Assembly (NCBI GenBank): GCA_964541375.1
Contig: CAZIPT010000053.1
Location: forward strand, 1-16,484
DNA: 16,484 nucleotides
Origin: JBAXEO01 sp964541375
Lineage (GTDB): Bacteria > Actinomycetota > Coriobacteriia > Anaerosomatales > JAAXUF01
Direction of reading: 5' to 3'
Of the stretch, positions 1-7,711 are shown one piece after another; position 1 is the stretch's first letter, and the number at the start of each line of letters is the position of its first letter. Under the pieces are notes generated by a model. That model saw only the letters and a program-made list of their open reading frames with translations, was not told the origin of the DNA and searched no databases. Both the position numbers and the translations under genes were made by a program.

Positions 1-241
1 CCGGTCCGCCGGCCTCGGCAAATCGCACGACCTCCGACATCACGGGCGAGAAGCGCGCGACGGCGCCGGTGCGGATGTAGTCGCCATAGGAGAACCCGCC
101 AGGCAGCACGATCGCGTCGAAGCCGGTCAGGTCGGTGTCGCCGTGCCAGATGTACTCGCTCTCAAAGCCGAGGAACTGCGTGGCGCGGATGACGTCCTGC
201 TCGCAGTTGGAACCGGGGAAGATGACGACGCCAAATCGCAT
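1..241 (-). CDS. purQ: Phosphoribosylformylglycinamidine synthase subunit PurQ (3' part missing)
   Basis: Glutaminase subunit of FGAM synthase; it supplies ammonia from glutamine to PurL in step four of purine synthesis, with PurS as partner. The first 80 residues are visible, from the ATG at 241 to the left edge. They begin MRFGVVIFPGSNCEQDV and contain LPGGFSYGDYIRTGAVARFSPV, the typical N-terminal half of the class I amidotransferase domain. The nucleophile cysteine and the His/Glu of the triad would lie beyond the edge. The start is 5 bp after the purS stop, with AAGGG just upstream, so it is cotranscribed with purS. Recognition is from sequence motifs and from the neighbours purS and purC. 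Confidence 0.96.
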   Translation of the reverse strand, partial: MRFGVVIFPGSNCEQDVIRATQFLGFESEYIWHGDTDLTGFDAIVLPGGFSYGDYIRTGAVARFSPVMSEVVRFAEAGGP

Positions 242-246
242 GGCCC

Positions 247-483
247 TTAAGCCTCCCCGACGACTTCGATACGGTAGTCCTCGATCACCGGGTTGGCGAG
301 GAGCTTCTGGCACATCTCCGAGACGGTGGCGAGATCCGCGTCGGCATCCAGTCGGATGTACTTGCCGATCTTGACCTCGTTGACGCCGTCGTAGCCCAGG
401 TTGACGAGCGCTCGCTCGGCTGTGGCGCCGGGGGGGTCGAAGATGCCAGGCTTATAGGTGACGTAGATCTCGTAACGTGCCAT
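247..483 (-). CDS. purS: Phosphoribosylformylglycinamidine synthase subunit PurS
   Basis: Small subunit that bridges PurQ and small-type PurL in the FGAM synthase complex. The protein has 78 residues, the usual length of about 80. It starts MARYEIYVTYKPGIFDPPGATAERAL, with the PurS hallmarks 'PGIxDPxGxxxxxAL' and 'VxxVRxGKxI' (here VNEVKIGKYIRL). The ATG at 483 has AAAGGA 10 nt upstream. It lies between the 185-aa membrane protein and purQ on the same strand, which is the expected purS-purQ order. Presence of PurS implies that the organism has the small PurL, probably encoded just off the left edge. Confidence 0.97.
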   Translation of the reverse strand: MARYEIYVTYKPGIFDPPGATAERALVNLGYDGVNEVKIGKYIRLDADADLATVSEMCQKLLANPVIEDYRIEVVGEA

Positions 484-513
484 CCGTCTCAGGTCCTTTC
501 GATCGCGCGGGGA

Positions 514-1071
514 CTACTCGGATTCGGGGTGCTCAGTTGTGAGCTTCTCGGTCGTGGTCTTCTCGACAGTGCGCTTCTCGGTGGTGGTCTTCTCGGCCGT
601 CGCCTTGGCGGGCTTCGTGGTCGGCTTGTCGCCTCGTGCCGCCGCCGCCCGCATCGGGCGCATCTTGGCGAAGTCCAGGTAGAGCGCGTAGAAGATGCAC
701 GCGTAAGCCAGGCCGAGCGTGACGGCTGCGAGCAACCCTCCGTAGGTCATGTTGAATGAGCCGACGGCGATCCGTCCCGCGCTCAGCAAGGTGCCCGGCT
801 TGTCGATGTAGCGCACCGCCCATGAAGCCGTCACCAGGACAACTCCCACGAGCAGCAGGATCCACCACTGTCTGCGCAGGGCCTTGAACTCGGGCGTCTG
901 CGGGTCGAGGCGAGCCACCCTGCGCCCCGCGGCCGTCTTGGGCTTCGACGCTGCCGGGGAGGTGCCGGTCGCCTTGCGAGACGGCTTGGCGGCGGCCGCG
1001 GACTTGCGAGTCTGGCCCGCCGGCTCCTGGTACTTCTGGTAGCGCGCGTTCGTGGGGCTGCGTCGTGACAC
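514..1071 (-). CDS. Uncharacterised two-helix membrane protein inside the purine operon
   Basis: I do not recognise a family for this 185-residue protein. Residues 1-60 are basic and rich in Lys/Ser/Ala/Pro and probably disordered. Two hydrophobic helices follow, about 67-88 (WWILLLVGVVLVTASWAV) and 111-134 (LLAAVTLGLAYACIFYALYL). The tail after 140 is charged and low-complexity (Lys, Thr, Glu) and ends with two near-identical decapeptides, EKTTTEKRTV and EKTTTEKLTT. The layout (basic N-terminus, two helices) recalls CrgA-like actinobacterial division proteins, but CrgA is about half this length and I see no CrgA signature. The frame opens with GTG at 1071, 12 bp after purC, without a clear SD. 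Its position between purC and purS is suggestive of cotranscription but not of function. Confidence 0.8.
   Translation of the reverse strand: MSRRSPTNARYQKYQEPAGQTRKSAAAAKPSRKATGTSPAASKPKTAAGRRVARLDPQTPEFKALRRQWWILLLVGVVLVTASWAVRYIDKPGTLLSAGRIAVGSFNMTYGGLLAAVTLGLAYACIFYALYLDFAKMRPMRAAAARGDKPTTKPAKATAEKTTTEKRTVEKTTTEKLTTEHPESE
543..602. repeat. Two 30-bp tandem coding repeats (decapeptide)
   Basis: Positions 543-572 and 573-602 are near-identical 30-bp units, each beginning GCTTCTCGG. On the minus strand they encode the repeated decapeptide EKTTTEK(R/L)T(V/T) in the C-terminal tail of the 185-aa membrane protein. Such short in-frame repeats can change copy number by slippage, so the tail length may vary among strains; that is inference. 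Confidence 0.75.
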
Positions 1072-1083
1072 TAGGGGATCGGC

Positions 1084-1965
1084 CTACCCTTCCGGAACGA
1101 ACGCACGGCCGGTGATCAGCTCGTACGCCTGAATGTACATCTTGCTCGTCTGCTCCACGACGTCCGCAGGCAGCGTCGGCGGTGCGGAGTTCTTGTCCCA
1201 GCCACTGTCGGTCAGCCAATCTCGGACGAACTGCTTGTCGAAGCTGGGCTGACCGCTTCCGGGACGATACGTTGCCGCCGGCCAGAATCGGCTCGAGTCC
1301 GGCGTCAGCACCTCGTCGACCAGGGTCACCTGACCGTCGACGGTTCCGAACTCGAACTTGGTGTCCGCGATGATGATGCCCCGCGTGGCCGCGTGCTCCC
1401 GTGCCGCCGAGTAGACCGCTAGCGACTTGTCCCGCAACTCCTCGGCCGGCCCGATGCCGATGATCTCGACCATGCGCTCGAAGCTGACGTTCTCGTCGTG
1501 AAGGCCGATCTCGGCCTTGGTCGACGGAGTGAAGATCGGCTCGGGAAGGCGGTCGGACTCGACCAGCCCCTCGGCAAGCGGGATCCCGCAGACGGTCCCC
1601 GCGCGCTTGTACTCGGCCCATCCGCTTCCGGCCAGATAGCCGCGGACGATGCACTCGACGGGAAAGACCTTCGCCTTCTTCACAAGCATGAAGCGCCCAC
1701 GCAGGTAGTCCGCCATGGGAGCGAACTGCTCGGGCAGGTCCGCCACGTCGGCGGAAAGCAGATGGTTCTGAACCACGCCGCGAAGAAGGTCGAACCAGAA
1801 GAGCGACAGCCTGGTGAGTACTTCGCCCTTGTACGGGATGGGGTCAGGCAGCACCACATCGAAAGCGCTGATGCGATCGCTCGCGACCAGTAGCAGGCGA
1901 TCGCCAAGGTCGTAGAGGTCGCGGACTTTGCCCTGAGAGTCGGGCGTAGGCGAAAGCTCCGGCAC
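1084..1965 (-). CDS. purC: SAICAR synthase (phosphoribosylaminoimidazole-succinocarboxamide synthase)
   Basis: Ligates aspartate to CAIR using ATP, giving SAICAR in purine synthesis; cytosolic. The 293-residue length matches the longer, yeast-like PurC class. Visible signatures are GKVRDLYDLGDRLLLVASDR (residues 12-31), FPVECIVRGYLAGSGW (101-116, family signature 1) and IIADTKFEFG (198-207, signature 2). The start chosen is GTG at 1965 because AAGGAG lies 6 nt upstream and homology begins there. The frame stays open to 2175, but that extension (low-complexity Arg/Pro) looks non-coding. It is the first gene of purC, membrane protein, purS, purQ. Confidence 0.96.
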   Translation of the reverse strand: MPELSPTPDSQGKVRDLYDLGDRLLLVASDRISAFDVVLPDPIPYKGEVLTRLSLFWFDLLRGVVQNHLLSADVADLPEQFAPMADYLRGRFMLVKKAKVFPVECIVRGYLAGSGWAEYKRAGTVCGIPLAEGLVESDRLPEPIFTPSTKAEIGLHDENVSFERMVEIIGIGPAEELRDKSLAVYSAAREHAATRGIIIADTKFEFGTVDGQVTLVDEVLTPDSSRFWPAATYRPGSGQPSFDKQFVRDWLTDSGWDKNSAPPTLPADVVEQTSKMYIQAYELITGRAFVPEG

Positions 1966-2055
1966 GGACAGCTCCTTGAGGGTTCGGCGTGGCAGGCGGC
2001 GGCCAGCCCGGGGTGCGATTCGTGCTGCGATCAGGCTGGCGGGGGGTACGTCGTC

Positions 2056-2061
2056 ATTGTA
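2056..2061 (-). promoter_or_regulatory. Possible -10 element of the purC operon
   Basis: On the minus strand this reads TACAAT, a good sigma-70 -10 match, about 90 nt upstream of the purC start in the 151-bp gap after the GT2 gene. No convincing -35 hexamer lies at the right distance, so confidence is low. Confidence 0.25.
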
Positions 2062-2116
2062 GGCGAAGGGACGGTCGCGGGCGAGGAGGTGCGCCGGTGA
2101 CTGCCGGAAGAGCGGC

Positions 2117-3130
2117 CTACCTGAGTGAGCGATTCTGGATGAGGTAGTGCAGGTACTCGACGGTCTCCTCGGCACCGGGCGAGCCCGAAACTTCCATGCC
2201 GACCGCCTGCACCAACAGTTGGATGCCGACGATGAGCGGGAGCACGGCGATCATGACGGTGCCGGTTGTTGCGCTGGTTCCCGTGGCGACCGAGACCCAC
2301 CAGTGATAGCCGCCGAACACGGCGCCGAACAGCACCAGCAACAGCCCGAACAGCGCAAACGCACCAGCGGCCCCGAAGTCGGTGACGAAGTACTTGCGGA
2401 TGGCACGCCGGATGCCTCCGACCACGAAACGCGGCGGGAAGGTGAGCAGCACGCGGCTCACGTTCACGTGCGAGGTCTCGTCGCCGTAGAGAGTCTTGGT
2501 AGGAACGTCCACAACCCGTGCATTGAGCGCGTTGAGTTTGATGAGCATGTCGTTCTCAAAGAAGTAGTCCGACGCGATGCGGTCGATATCGATCATGCGC
2601 AGAAACGTAGTGCGCAGCGCGGTGAAGCCACACTGCGAGTCGTAGACGTGCCAGTAACCGCTCGCCATCTTGGTCATGAACGACAGCGCCACGCTGCCAA
2701 ACATCCGCTCCGCAGGCATGCCCTTGGTACCGCGCTCCAAGAAGAAGCGGTTGCCCTTGGTGTAGTCGGCCAGACCACGGACGATCGGCATGACGAGCCG
2801 CTCGAGCTCGGTCATCTCCATCTGGCCGTCAGCATCGATCTTGACCGCCACGTCGAGGTTCTCTTCAAGAGCCGCGCGGTATCCGCACGCCATCGCCGCC
2901 CCGACACCGCCGTTCTCGTCGCGCTCGATAAGGCGCAGCCGTGGTTCGCTCAGTGCGCGCACCACGTCGGCCGTGCCGTCTGAACTGCGGTCATCGACGA
3001 CAAAGATGCGATCGACAAACGGCGGAATCGACTCGACCACCGCCGAGATATGCTCGGCCTCGTTGTAGGCGGGGATGATGACCCCCACCCGCAGCCCCTG
3101 TGCCCCACCGAGTTCACTCGAGCTGATCAT
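2117..3130 (-). CDS. GT2 family glycosyltransferase with C-terminal membrane helices (polyprenyl-phosphate type)
   Basis: Predicted to transfer a sugar from a nucleotide sugar to a polyprenyl-phosphate or related lipid at the inner face of the membrane. The 337-residue protein has a GT-A fold domain: IIPAYNEAEHI (18-28), VVDDRSSDGT with the paired Asp (D46/D47), and the metal-binding DADGQ (99-103). The conserved YDSQCGF segment follows. After about residue 250 two hydrophobic helices are visible (AGAFALFGLLLVLFGAVFGG and MIAVLPLIVGIQLLVQAVG), as in DPM1/GtrB-like enzymes. The start is ATG at 3130 with GGAGG 6 nt upstream; an upstream in-frame extension to 3196 lacks support. It sits 116 bp after a GT39-like gene, which could use its lipid-linked sugar product. 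The sugar is unknown. Confidence 0.9.
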   Translation of the reverse strand: MISSSELGGAQGLRVGVIIPAYNEAEHISAVVESIPPFVDRIFVVDDRSSDGTADVVRALSEPRLRLIERDENGGVGAAMACGYRAALEENLDVAVKIDADGQMEMTELERLVMPIVRGLADYTKGNRFFLERGTKGMPAERMFGSVALSFMTKMASGYWHVYDSQCGFTALRTTFLRMIDIDRIASDYFFENDMLIKLNALNARVVDVPTKTLYGDETSHVNVSRVLLTFPPRFVVGGIRRAIRKYFVTDFGAAGAFALFGLLLVLFGAVFGGYHWWVSVATGTSATTGTVMIAVLPLIVGIQLLVQAVGMEVSGSPGAEETVEYLHYLIQNRSLR

Positions 3131-3246
3131 GCCACGCCTCCATGACGGCGGATAACTCGGACCCTCCTCGGCCGACCCGATGTCGGGCGGAGCCAAGCCT
3201 AGATGCCGCCTTCACACAGCGTCAAGCGAATCGGGCGATGGTGGTG

Positions 3247-3465
3247 CTAGAGAATGGCCGCGCCAGTGGCGAACAGGATCCCCAGCAAGGCGTGCGCGAG
3301 AGCCACTCCGACAATCGCCCACGCGAGATACTTGTGATAGGCCATGGTGCGCCGACCGAACTTGATCTTTCGCATGCCCAAGAGGACCTGAAAGACGATC
3401 ATCGCGAGCAGAATGGCTCCTCCGATGATCATCCATAGCGGCGTCACCGTCAGTCCAAAGATCAT
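3247..3465 (-). CDS. Small two-helix membrane protein with a His pair (mini cytochrome-b-like)
   Basis: A 72-residue protein that is almost entirely membrane: helix 1 about residues 6-28 and helix 2 about 46-70, joined by a basic loop (MRKIKFGRRT). Helix 2 and its edge carry H44 and H58 (YHKYLAWAIVGVALAH), 14 residues apart and so on one face of a helix. This spacing resembles haem-b ligation in cytochrome b561/ferric-reductase-like membrane proteins, but haem binding is inference. Its ATG overlaps the stop of the upstream GT39-like gene (ATGA), indicating translational coupling. The longer frame to 3561 overlaps that gene and is rejected as start. No precise family is recognised. Confidence 0.8.
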   Translation of the reverse strand: MIFGLTVTPLWMIIGGAILLAMIVFQVLLGMRKIKFGRRTMAYHKYLAWAIVGVALAHALLGILFATGAAIL

Positions 3466-4727
3466 GTGGCCACCCCGTCTCTCGGACCGTCGAGCGCATC
3501 CCGATCGGCGAACACGCGAATCAAGACAACCGCCGCCGGAATGGTGAGAAACGCCACCCACGAGAAGGCGAACCTCGGCTCCGGTGACACCGACAACAAC
3601 GCTGCCGTGCCCATTACAAGCACGATCGCGAGCATGCGAAGTCTTCGCTCACGAACGGAGAAGGCCACGCCGACCCATCCCAATACGACAATGAGCATCC
3701 GCATGACGGTCGTCCACGTGGAGACCGAACCGTTCTCGGCCAGCCAGTTGACCGAATACATTCGTACGGTCTTCCCCATCGTGAACCACCAGAGGGTTGT
3801 CAGCGGATCGCTCCTGAGGTTGTCCAGGATGATCTTCTTGGCGTACTCGCTCTTGGTGTAGGGGGGCTTCGTGGTCTGCCATCGATCGTACGACGGTCCA
3901 TGGAACTCGTACTTCTTGTCACCTGACTGGTAATAGTAGGGATCGACCCCGGCGAGAATCGGGTCACCGGAGTGGCTCGAGAGCAGATAGGCCTTGTGCA
4001 GGACAATCTGGTTTCGAATCCCCCATGGCGCCATGACCAAGACGAGAGCCGCCACCGTCAGGATGAGGTTTCGCACGAATCCCTTGCGGTCACCCCAGAA
4101 GAAGACCACCGCGAAGGGCGCGATAGCTATGGGCAGCACGGCCGGCCGAATCAAGGCCACCACGCCCAACAACACGCCGGAAAGCACCCACGGCTTCCAA
4201 CTCGCGGTCTTGGTGGCAAGAACCGCGACATACCGGTACCAGGCCAAGACCGCGGTTGTGAGCGCCTCCGTCAGCCAAAGGTTTGTCGCGACCATCATCG
4301 GCGGATAGAGCACGAACAGTAGCGCGGCCACCAGCCCGACGTTGTCGTTGATGAGACTTCGGCCGATCAGAAAGATCGCCAGTATCGTCGAGCACGTGAT
4401 CAGTATCTGTATCAAGCAGAGCGCTAAGCGTGGGCGGCCGTCCCAAACGTGCCCGGTGACTTTGTAGATGGCCGCGAGAAAGAGTGTGTAGCCCGGGCTC
4501 ATATACGCGTCGGGCTTAGTCCCTTTGCCGGCGTAGAAGCCCTTCTGCAGCAGCTGAACCGCCGAGCGCTCGTAGACCTTTCCGTCTCCACCGGGCTTCG
4601 CGTAGCCCCGCCCGTAGGTGAGCGTGTAGGCGATTGCGACCACCGCGAAGACCGTGATGATCGCGGTCAGAAGTAGCGCCGTACGTCGTGCAAGCCCGAA
4701 CAACGTGCCTGATTCCGTGGGCGACAA
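3462..4727 (-). CDS. GT39/ArnT-like polytopic membrane glycosyltransferase
   Basis: A 421-residue protein with about ten hydrophobic helices, predicted to transfer a sugar from a polyprenyl-phosphate donor outside the membrane. The first extracytoplasmic loop has PGGDGKVYERSAVQLLQKGFY and then DAYMSPGYTLFLAAIYKV, the acidic residue plus 'PGYP/T-LFLA' pattern of the dolichyl-phosphate-mannose-mannosyltransferase/ArnT (PMT_2) superfamily. A soluble loop of about 80 residues (HSGDPILAGVDPYYYQSGDKKYEF...) lies after helix 8. The start is TTG at 4727 with GAGGG about 6 nt upstream; a stop lies just upstream in frame. It leads the set GT39-like, 72-aa protein, GT2. The substrate cannot be told from sequence. 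Confidence 0.85.
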   Translation of the reverse strand: MSPTESGTLFGLARRTALLLTAIITVFAVVAIAYTLTYGRGYAKPGGDGKVYERSAVQLLQKGFYAGKGTKPDAYMSPGYTLFLAAIYKVTGHVWDGRPRLALCLIQILITCSTILAIFLIGRSLINDNVGLVAALLFVLYPPMMVATNLWLTEALTTAVLAWYRYVAVLATKTASWKPWVLSGVLLGVVALIRPAVLPIAIAPFAVVFFWGDRKGFVRNLILTVAALVLVMAPWGIRNQIVLHKAYLLSSHSGDPILAGVDPYYYQSGDKKYEFHGPSYDRWQTTKPPYTKSEYAKKIILDNLRSDPLTTLWWFTMGKTVRMYSVNWLAENGSVSTWTTVMRMLIVVLGWVGVAFSVRERRLRMLAIVLVMGTAALLSVSPEPRFAFSWVAFLTIPAAVVLIRVFADRDALDGPRDGVAT

Positions 4728-4840
4728 GCCTGACCCTCACTCTCCTGCGTCGGGAACCCCCTGCTGCGCGAAACGATACCACGCATTCTTGAGATGCCTG
4801 CGGCCGAGCGGTCGTGCACGGCAGGGCTCTCCGAGCGTAC

Positions 4841-6307
4841 CTATGCGAGCGGCAGCCTGATCGAGAACACGCTTCCCCCGCCGTGCCGACGAGATACGCC
4901 GATGGTCCCCTTGTGCCGCTCGACGATCTCCTTGGTGACAGCCAGGCCGATGCCCAGGCCTCCGGTGGTCGTCGCACGCGCCTCATCTGCGCGCCAGAAC
5001 CGCGAGAACACTTGGGTCATGTCCTTCTCGGAAATGCCCATCCCCGTGTCGGCCACCTCGATGACTCCCTGGTTGCCGTCGCGTCGGACGCTGACGTCGA
5101 TCCGGCCACCCGCCGGCGTGTAGCGCGCGGCGTTGCTGAGCAGGTTGCCGACCGCTTGCTGAAGACGGTCGGAGTCGACGCACGCGAAGGTCCCCTCGGC
5201 GATGTCGACGGAGAGCACGATCTCGCGCGTCTCGATAAGCGCCTCGTGCGTGTCAACCGCCGAGCGAACCGGCAGCGCCAGGTCGATGCGCGTGCACGTG
5301 AAGGGAACCGATCCGCGCTCGAGTCGGGTGAGTTCGAGGATGCCGTCGGCCAGCCTGGCGAGCCGGATCGTCTCGTCGCGCACGATGCCCAGACGCTCCT
5401 CGTCGGCCGGAAGAACGCCGTCCTGCATCGCCTCGACGGTGGCCTGGATCGCTTGGAGCGGGGTGCGCAACTCGTGTGCAACGTCGGCAGTCAGCCGTCG
5501 CTCCATCTCACGGTCGGCCTCGATCGCATCGGCCATCTCGTCGAAGGTCTGGCCCAGGAAGCCGATCTCGTCGTCGCCCTTGAGCCTGGTCCGCGCCTCG
5601 CGGTCACCTGACTTGAGGGACTGCGCGGTGGCGGTGATGCGAACGATCGGTCGCACCAGCCGGTTTGCATACCAGACTCCGCCCAGCGAGGCGAGCGCGA
5701 TCGCGGCAAGCGCGGCGATCGCCAGACCGGTAAGCGAGCCGCTCCTGAACTTGAGATCTCTTTCAGTCATCAGCGCGCCCGCACTATACGCCCAAACGCG
5801 AACCGTCCCGACCGTCTTGTTGTTGACGACCACCTTGGACGTGACGACCGAACCTCTTGGCTCGAGCACTACCTCGGGCTTTGGAGCCTGCACCCCGGCG
5901 GCTTGCGGAGTCACGATGTCTCTGATGTGAGCACTCATGCTGGCATCGTCGTAGACGATCTTGCCACTGGGATCGAGGATCTGGACGCCGATACCGGCTG
6001 CGGGTCCAAATCGTGGAATCTGCGACATGGTCTGGATCGTCCAGCCGCCCAGCTGCGGGTAGGCCGCCGACGCTATCTCGGCAATCCCATCTGCCGTGCT
6101 CTGGAGATTGGCGTGGATATACTCGGCAAACTGATAGTTCCACGCGGCTGAAAGAAACAGGCCTGCCAGCGCTGCAGTCAGCGCGGCAACCACTGCGAAC
6201 GCGAGTGCGAGTCGACGACTGAACGTGCGCCGGCTCTTGGTCGGACGCGGCTGTGGCTCGCCGCCTTGGATCGGCGCCGCGTCGGTCCGTTGCTCGAGGT
6301 TACTCAT
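4841..6307 (-). CDS. Sensor histidine kinase (HAMP-HisKA-HATPase)
   Basis: Membrane kinase of a two-component system, partner of the regulator encoded just upstream. The 488-residue protein has TM1 at about 33-54, an extracytoplasmic sensor region to about 190 of unknown ligand, TM2 at about 191-214, and a HAMP linker (RPIVRITATAQSLKSGD onward, about 219-265). The H box is DVAHELRTPL with phospho-acceptor H278. The N box is LLSNAARYTP, G1 is VADTGMGIS, the F box is FSRFWRADEAR and G2 is GGLGIGLAVTKEIV. All catalytic boxes are intact. The start is ATG at 6307, which overlaps the last 8 bases of the response-regulator gene; the in-frame extension to 6385 overlaps that gene and is rejected. Confidence 0.95.
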   Translation of the reverse strand: MSNLEQRTDAAPIQGGEPQPRPTKSRRTFSRRLALAFAVVAALTAALAGLFLSAAWNYQFAEYIHANLQSTADGIAEIASAAYPQLGGWTIQTMSQIPRFGPAAGIGVQILDPSGKIVYDDASMSAHIRDIVTPQAAGVQAPKPEVVLEPRGSVVTSKVVVNNKTVGTVRVWAYSAGALMTERDLKFRSGSLTGLAIAALAAIALASLGGVWYANRLVRPIVRITATAQSLKSGDREARTRLKGDDEIGFLGQTFDEMADAIEADREMERRLTADVAHELRTPLQAIQATVEAMQDGVLPADEERLGIVRDETIRLARLADGILELTRLERGSVPFTCTRIDLALPVRSAVDTHEALIETREIVLSVDIAEGTFACVDSDRLQQAVGNLLSNAARYTPAGGRIDVSVRRDGNQGVIEVADTGMGISEKDMTQVFSRFWRADEARATTTGGLGIGLAVTKEIVERHKGTIGVSRRHGGGSVFSIRLPLA

Positions 6308-7013
6308 CCGCGCCCGTCTTTGGCGGTTCGAATCGGTAGCCCACGCCATGAACCGTGTAGATGAAACGCGGCTCGCGAGGGTCATCGTCGAGCTTGGCGC
6401 GAAGGTTCTTCACGTGACTGTCGATGGTGCGCTCATAGCCTTCGAAGTCGTAGCCGAGCACCTTCTCGACGAGTTCCATGCGCGAGTAGACACGACCCGG
6501 GTAGCGCGACAACGTGGTGAGCAGCTTGAACTCGCTCGCAGTCAGGTCGAGTTCATTGCCGCCGAGAAACGCCTTGTGGCTCGACACATCGATGACCAGG
6601 TCCGCAAACTCGAGCCGATCGCGCTGCGGCTCTGACTCGACGTGTGCGCGCCTGAGCAACGCCCGCACGCGTGCAACAAGCTCGCGCGGCGAGAACGGCT
6701 TGACCAGGTAGTCGTCGGCCCCGAGTTCCAAGCCGGCGATCCGGTCGGACTCCTCGCCCTTGGCAGTAAGCATGATGATAGGGACGTCGGACGCATCGCG
6801 TATGGCTCGGCAGACGTCCTCACCCGAGACTTTGGGCAGCATCAGGTCGAGCACCACGAGATCGAATTGGTGCTTTTCGAACGCGTCGAGAGCGACCTGG
6901 CCGTCCTCGGCCGGGGTGACCCAATAGCCCTCTCGCTCAAGGTAGGCACCAACGGTGGTTCGGATGGTCTTCTCGTCTTCGACCAGCAGGATGCGGCGGG
7001 TTTCGGCGGTCAT
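6300..7013 (-). CDS. OmpR/PhoB family response regulator
   Basis: DNA-binding regulator, 237 residues, paired with the overlapping histidine kinase gene. The receiver domain (about 7-120) has the acidic patch VEDE (E12/D13), phospho-acceptor D56 in VVLDLMLPK, T83 and K105 in VKPF. The C-terminal winged helix (about 140-230) is typical: LDLTASEFKLLTTLSRYPGRVYSRMEL then ERTIDSHVKNLRAKLDDD and YTVHGVGYRFE. The start is ATG at 7013 with AAGGAG 7 nt upstream; the longer frame to 7076 lacks homology. It probably controls target genes in response to an envelope signal; targets are not visible. Confidence 0.96.
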   Translation of the reverse strand: MTAETRRILLVEDEKTIRTTVGAYLEREGYWVTPAEDGQVALDAFEKHQFDLVVLDLMLPKVSGEDVCRAIRDASDVPIIMLTAKGEESDRIAGLELGADDYLVKPFSPRELVARVRALLRRAHVESEPQRDRLEFADLVIDVSSHKAFLGGNELDLTASEFKLLTTLSRYPGRVYSRMELVEKVLGYDFEGYERTIDSHVKNLRAKLDDDPREPRFIYTVHGVGYRFEPPKTGADE

Positions 7014-7039
7014 CGCACGACTCCTTGAGGTTCGCATGG

Positions 7040-7066
7040 GCGCACAAGGCACTCTCGTGCCTGCGC
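7040..7066 (-). terminator. Hairpin downstream of mscL / leader of response regulator
   Basis: GCGCA plus GGCAC on one side pair with GTGCC plus TGCGC on the other around the loop TCTC (a 3-nt bulge, CAA, splits one arm). It lies in the 159-bp gap between mscL and the response-regulator start, about 16 nt from the latter's SD. There is no U-tract in the minus-strand transcript, so it may be a weak terminator for mscL or a leader hairpin. Confidence 0.35.
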
Positions 7067-7172
7067 GAACGTCCAACGAGCGAAGTCTACGCCGCGGCGG
7101 CGTTGCTGGCTTGCTTCTCCACCAAATCTCCTCCGCGCAAGAAGGCGTCTGTGTGGGTTCGGCCGGCTCTGA

Positions 7173-7622
7173 CTACACGGCGACCCGCGACTGCCCCTCG
7201 CCCAACTGCGACGTGCACGCCGGACAGCGCGTGGCCTTGCACGGAACCAGCGTCAGGCAGTACGGGCACTCCTTGTCGACGGCCTCCTCTTCCTTCTTGC
7301 GGAATCGGTTGGCCGCCGAGACGATCAGGAACAGCACGAGCGCAACGACCAGGAAGTTCACGACTGAGTTGAGGAAGGCTCCGTAGGTGAACACGATCGA
7401 GCCGGCAGCCTGAGCGCCAGCGGCCGTCTTGAAGTCTCCGGGCGGGATCGCGACGAACATGTTGACGAGGTCCGTCTTGCCCACGATCGCGCCAACGAGC
7501 GGATTGATGAGGTTGTTGACGAACGACGTCACAATCCCGCCGAATGCGGCGCCGATCATGAGGCCGACCGCAAGGTCGATGACACTCCCCTTGAACGCGA
7601 ACTCCTTGAATGACTTGAACAT
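7173..7622 (-). CDS. mscL: Large-conductance mechanosensitive channel MscL with zinc-ribbon tail
   Basis: Membrane pore that opens under membrane tension during osmotic downshock; pentamer in the cytoplasmic membrane. The 149-residue protein starts MFKSFKEFAFKGSVIDLAVGLMIGAAFGGIVTSFVNNLINPLVG, the standard MscL N-terminus and TM1. TM2 is about 83-104 (FLNSVVNFLVVALVLFLIVSA). Instead of the usual cytoplasmic helical bundle alone, the tail carries CPYC...CPAC (C119, C122, C133, C136), a zinc-ribbon pattern seen in a subset of family members, plus an extra C128. The start is ATG at 7622 with GGAGG 8 nt upstream; the longer frame to 7709 crosses into the divergent promoter region. Confidence 0.96.
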   Translation of the reverse strand: MFKSFKEFAFKGSVIDLAVGLMIGAAFGGIVTSFVNNLINPLVGAIVGKTDLVNMFVAIPPGDFKTAAGAQAAGSIVFTYGAFLNSVVNFLVVALVLFLIVSAANRFRKKEEEAVDKECPYCLTLVPCKATRCPACTSQLGEGQSRVAV

Positions 7623-7711
7623 CGCGCGATCCTCCTCCTCGGCGTCTTGCCGAGAACGGCTGGCTTCCAAGGCATTAGCGTACCCGATGACGGCCGTGCG
7701 ACGGCCCATGG

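Noticed and set aside
514..1071. CrgA division protein as identity of the 185-aa gene
   Set aside because: The topology is alike but the length is about double and the CrgA conserved residues are not evident.
533..1654. A 373-codon minus-strand frame overlapping purC and the 185-aa gene
   Set aside because: It overlaps two better-supported frames on the same strand and has shadow-frame composition.
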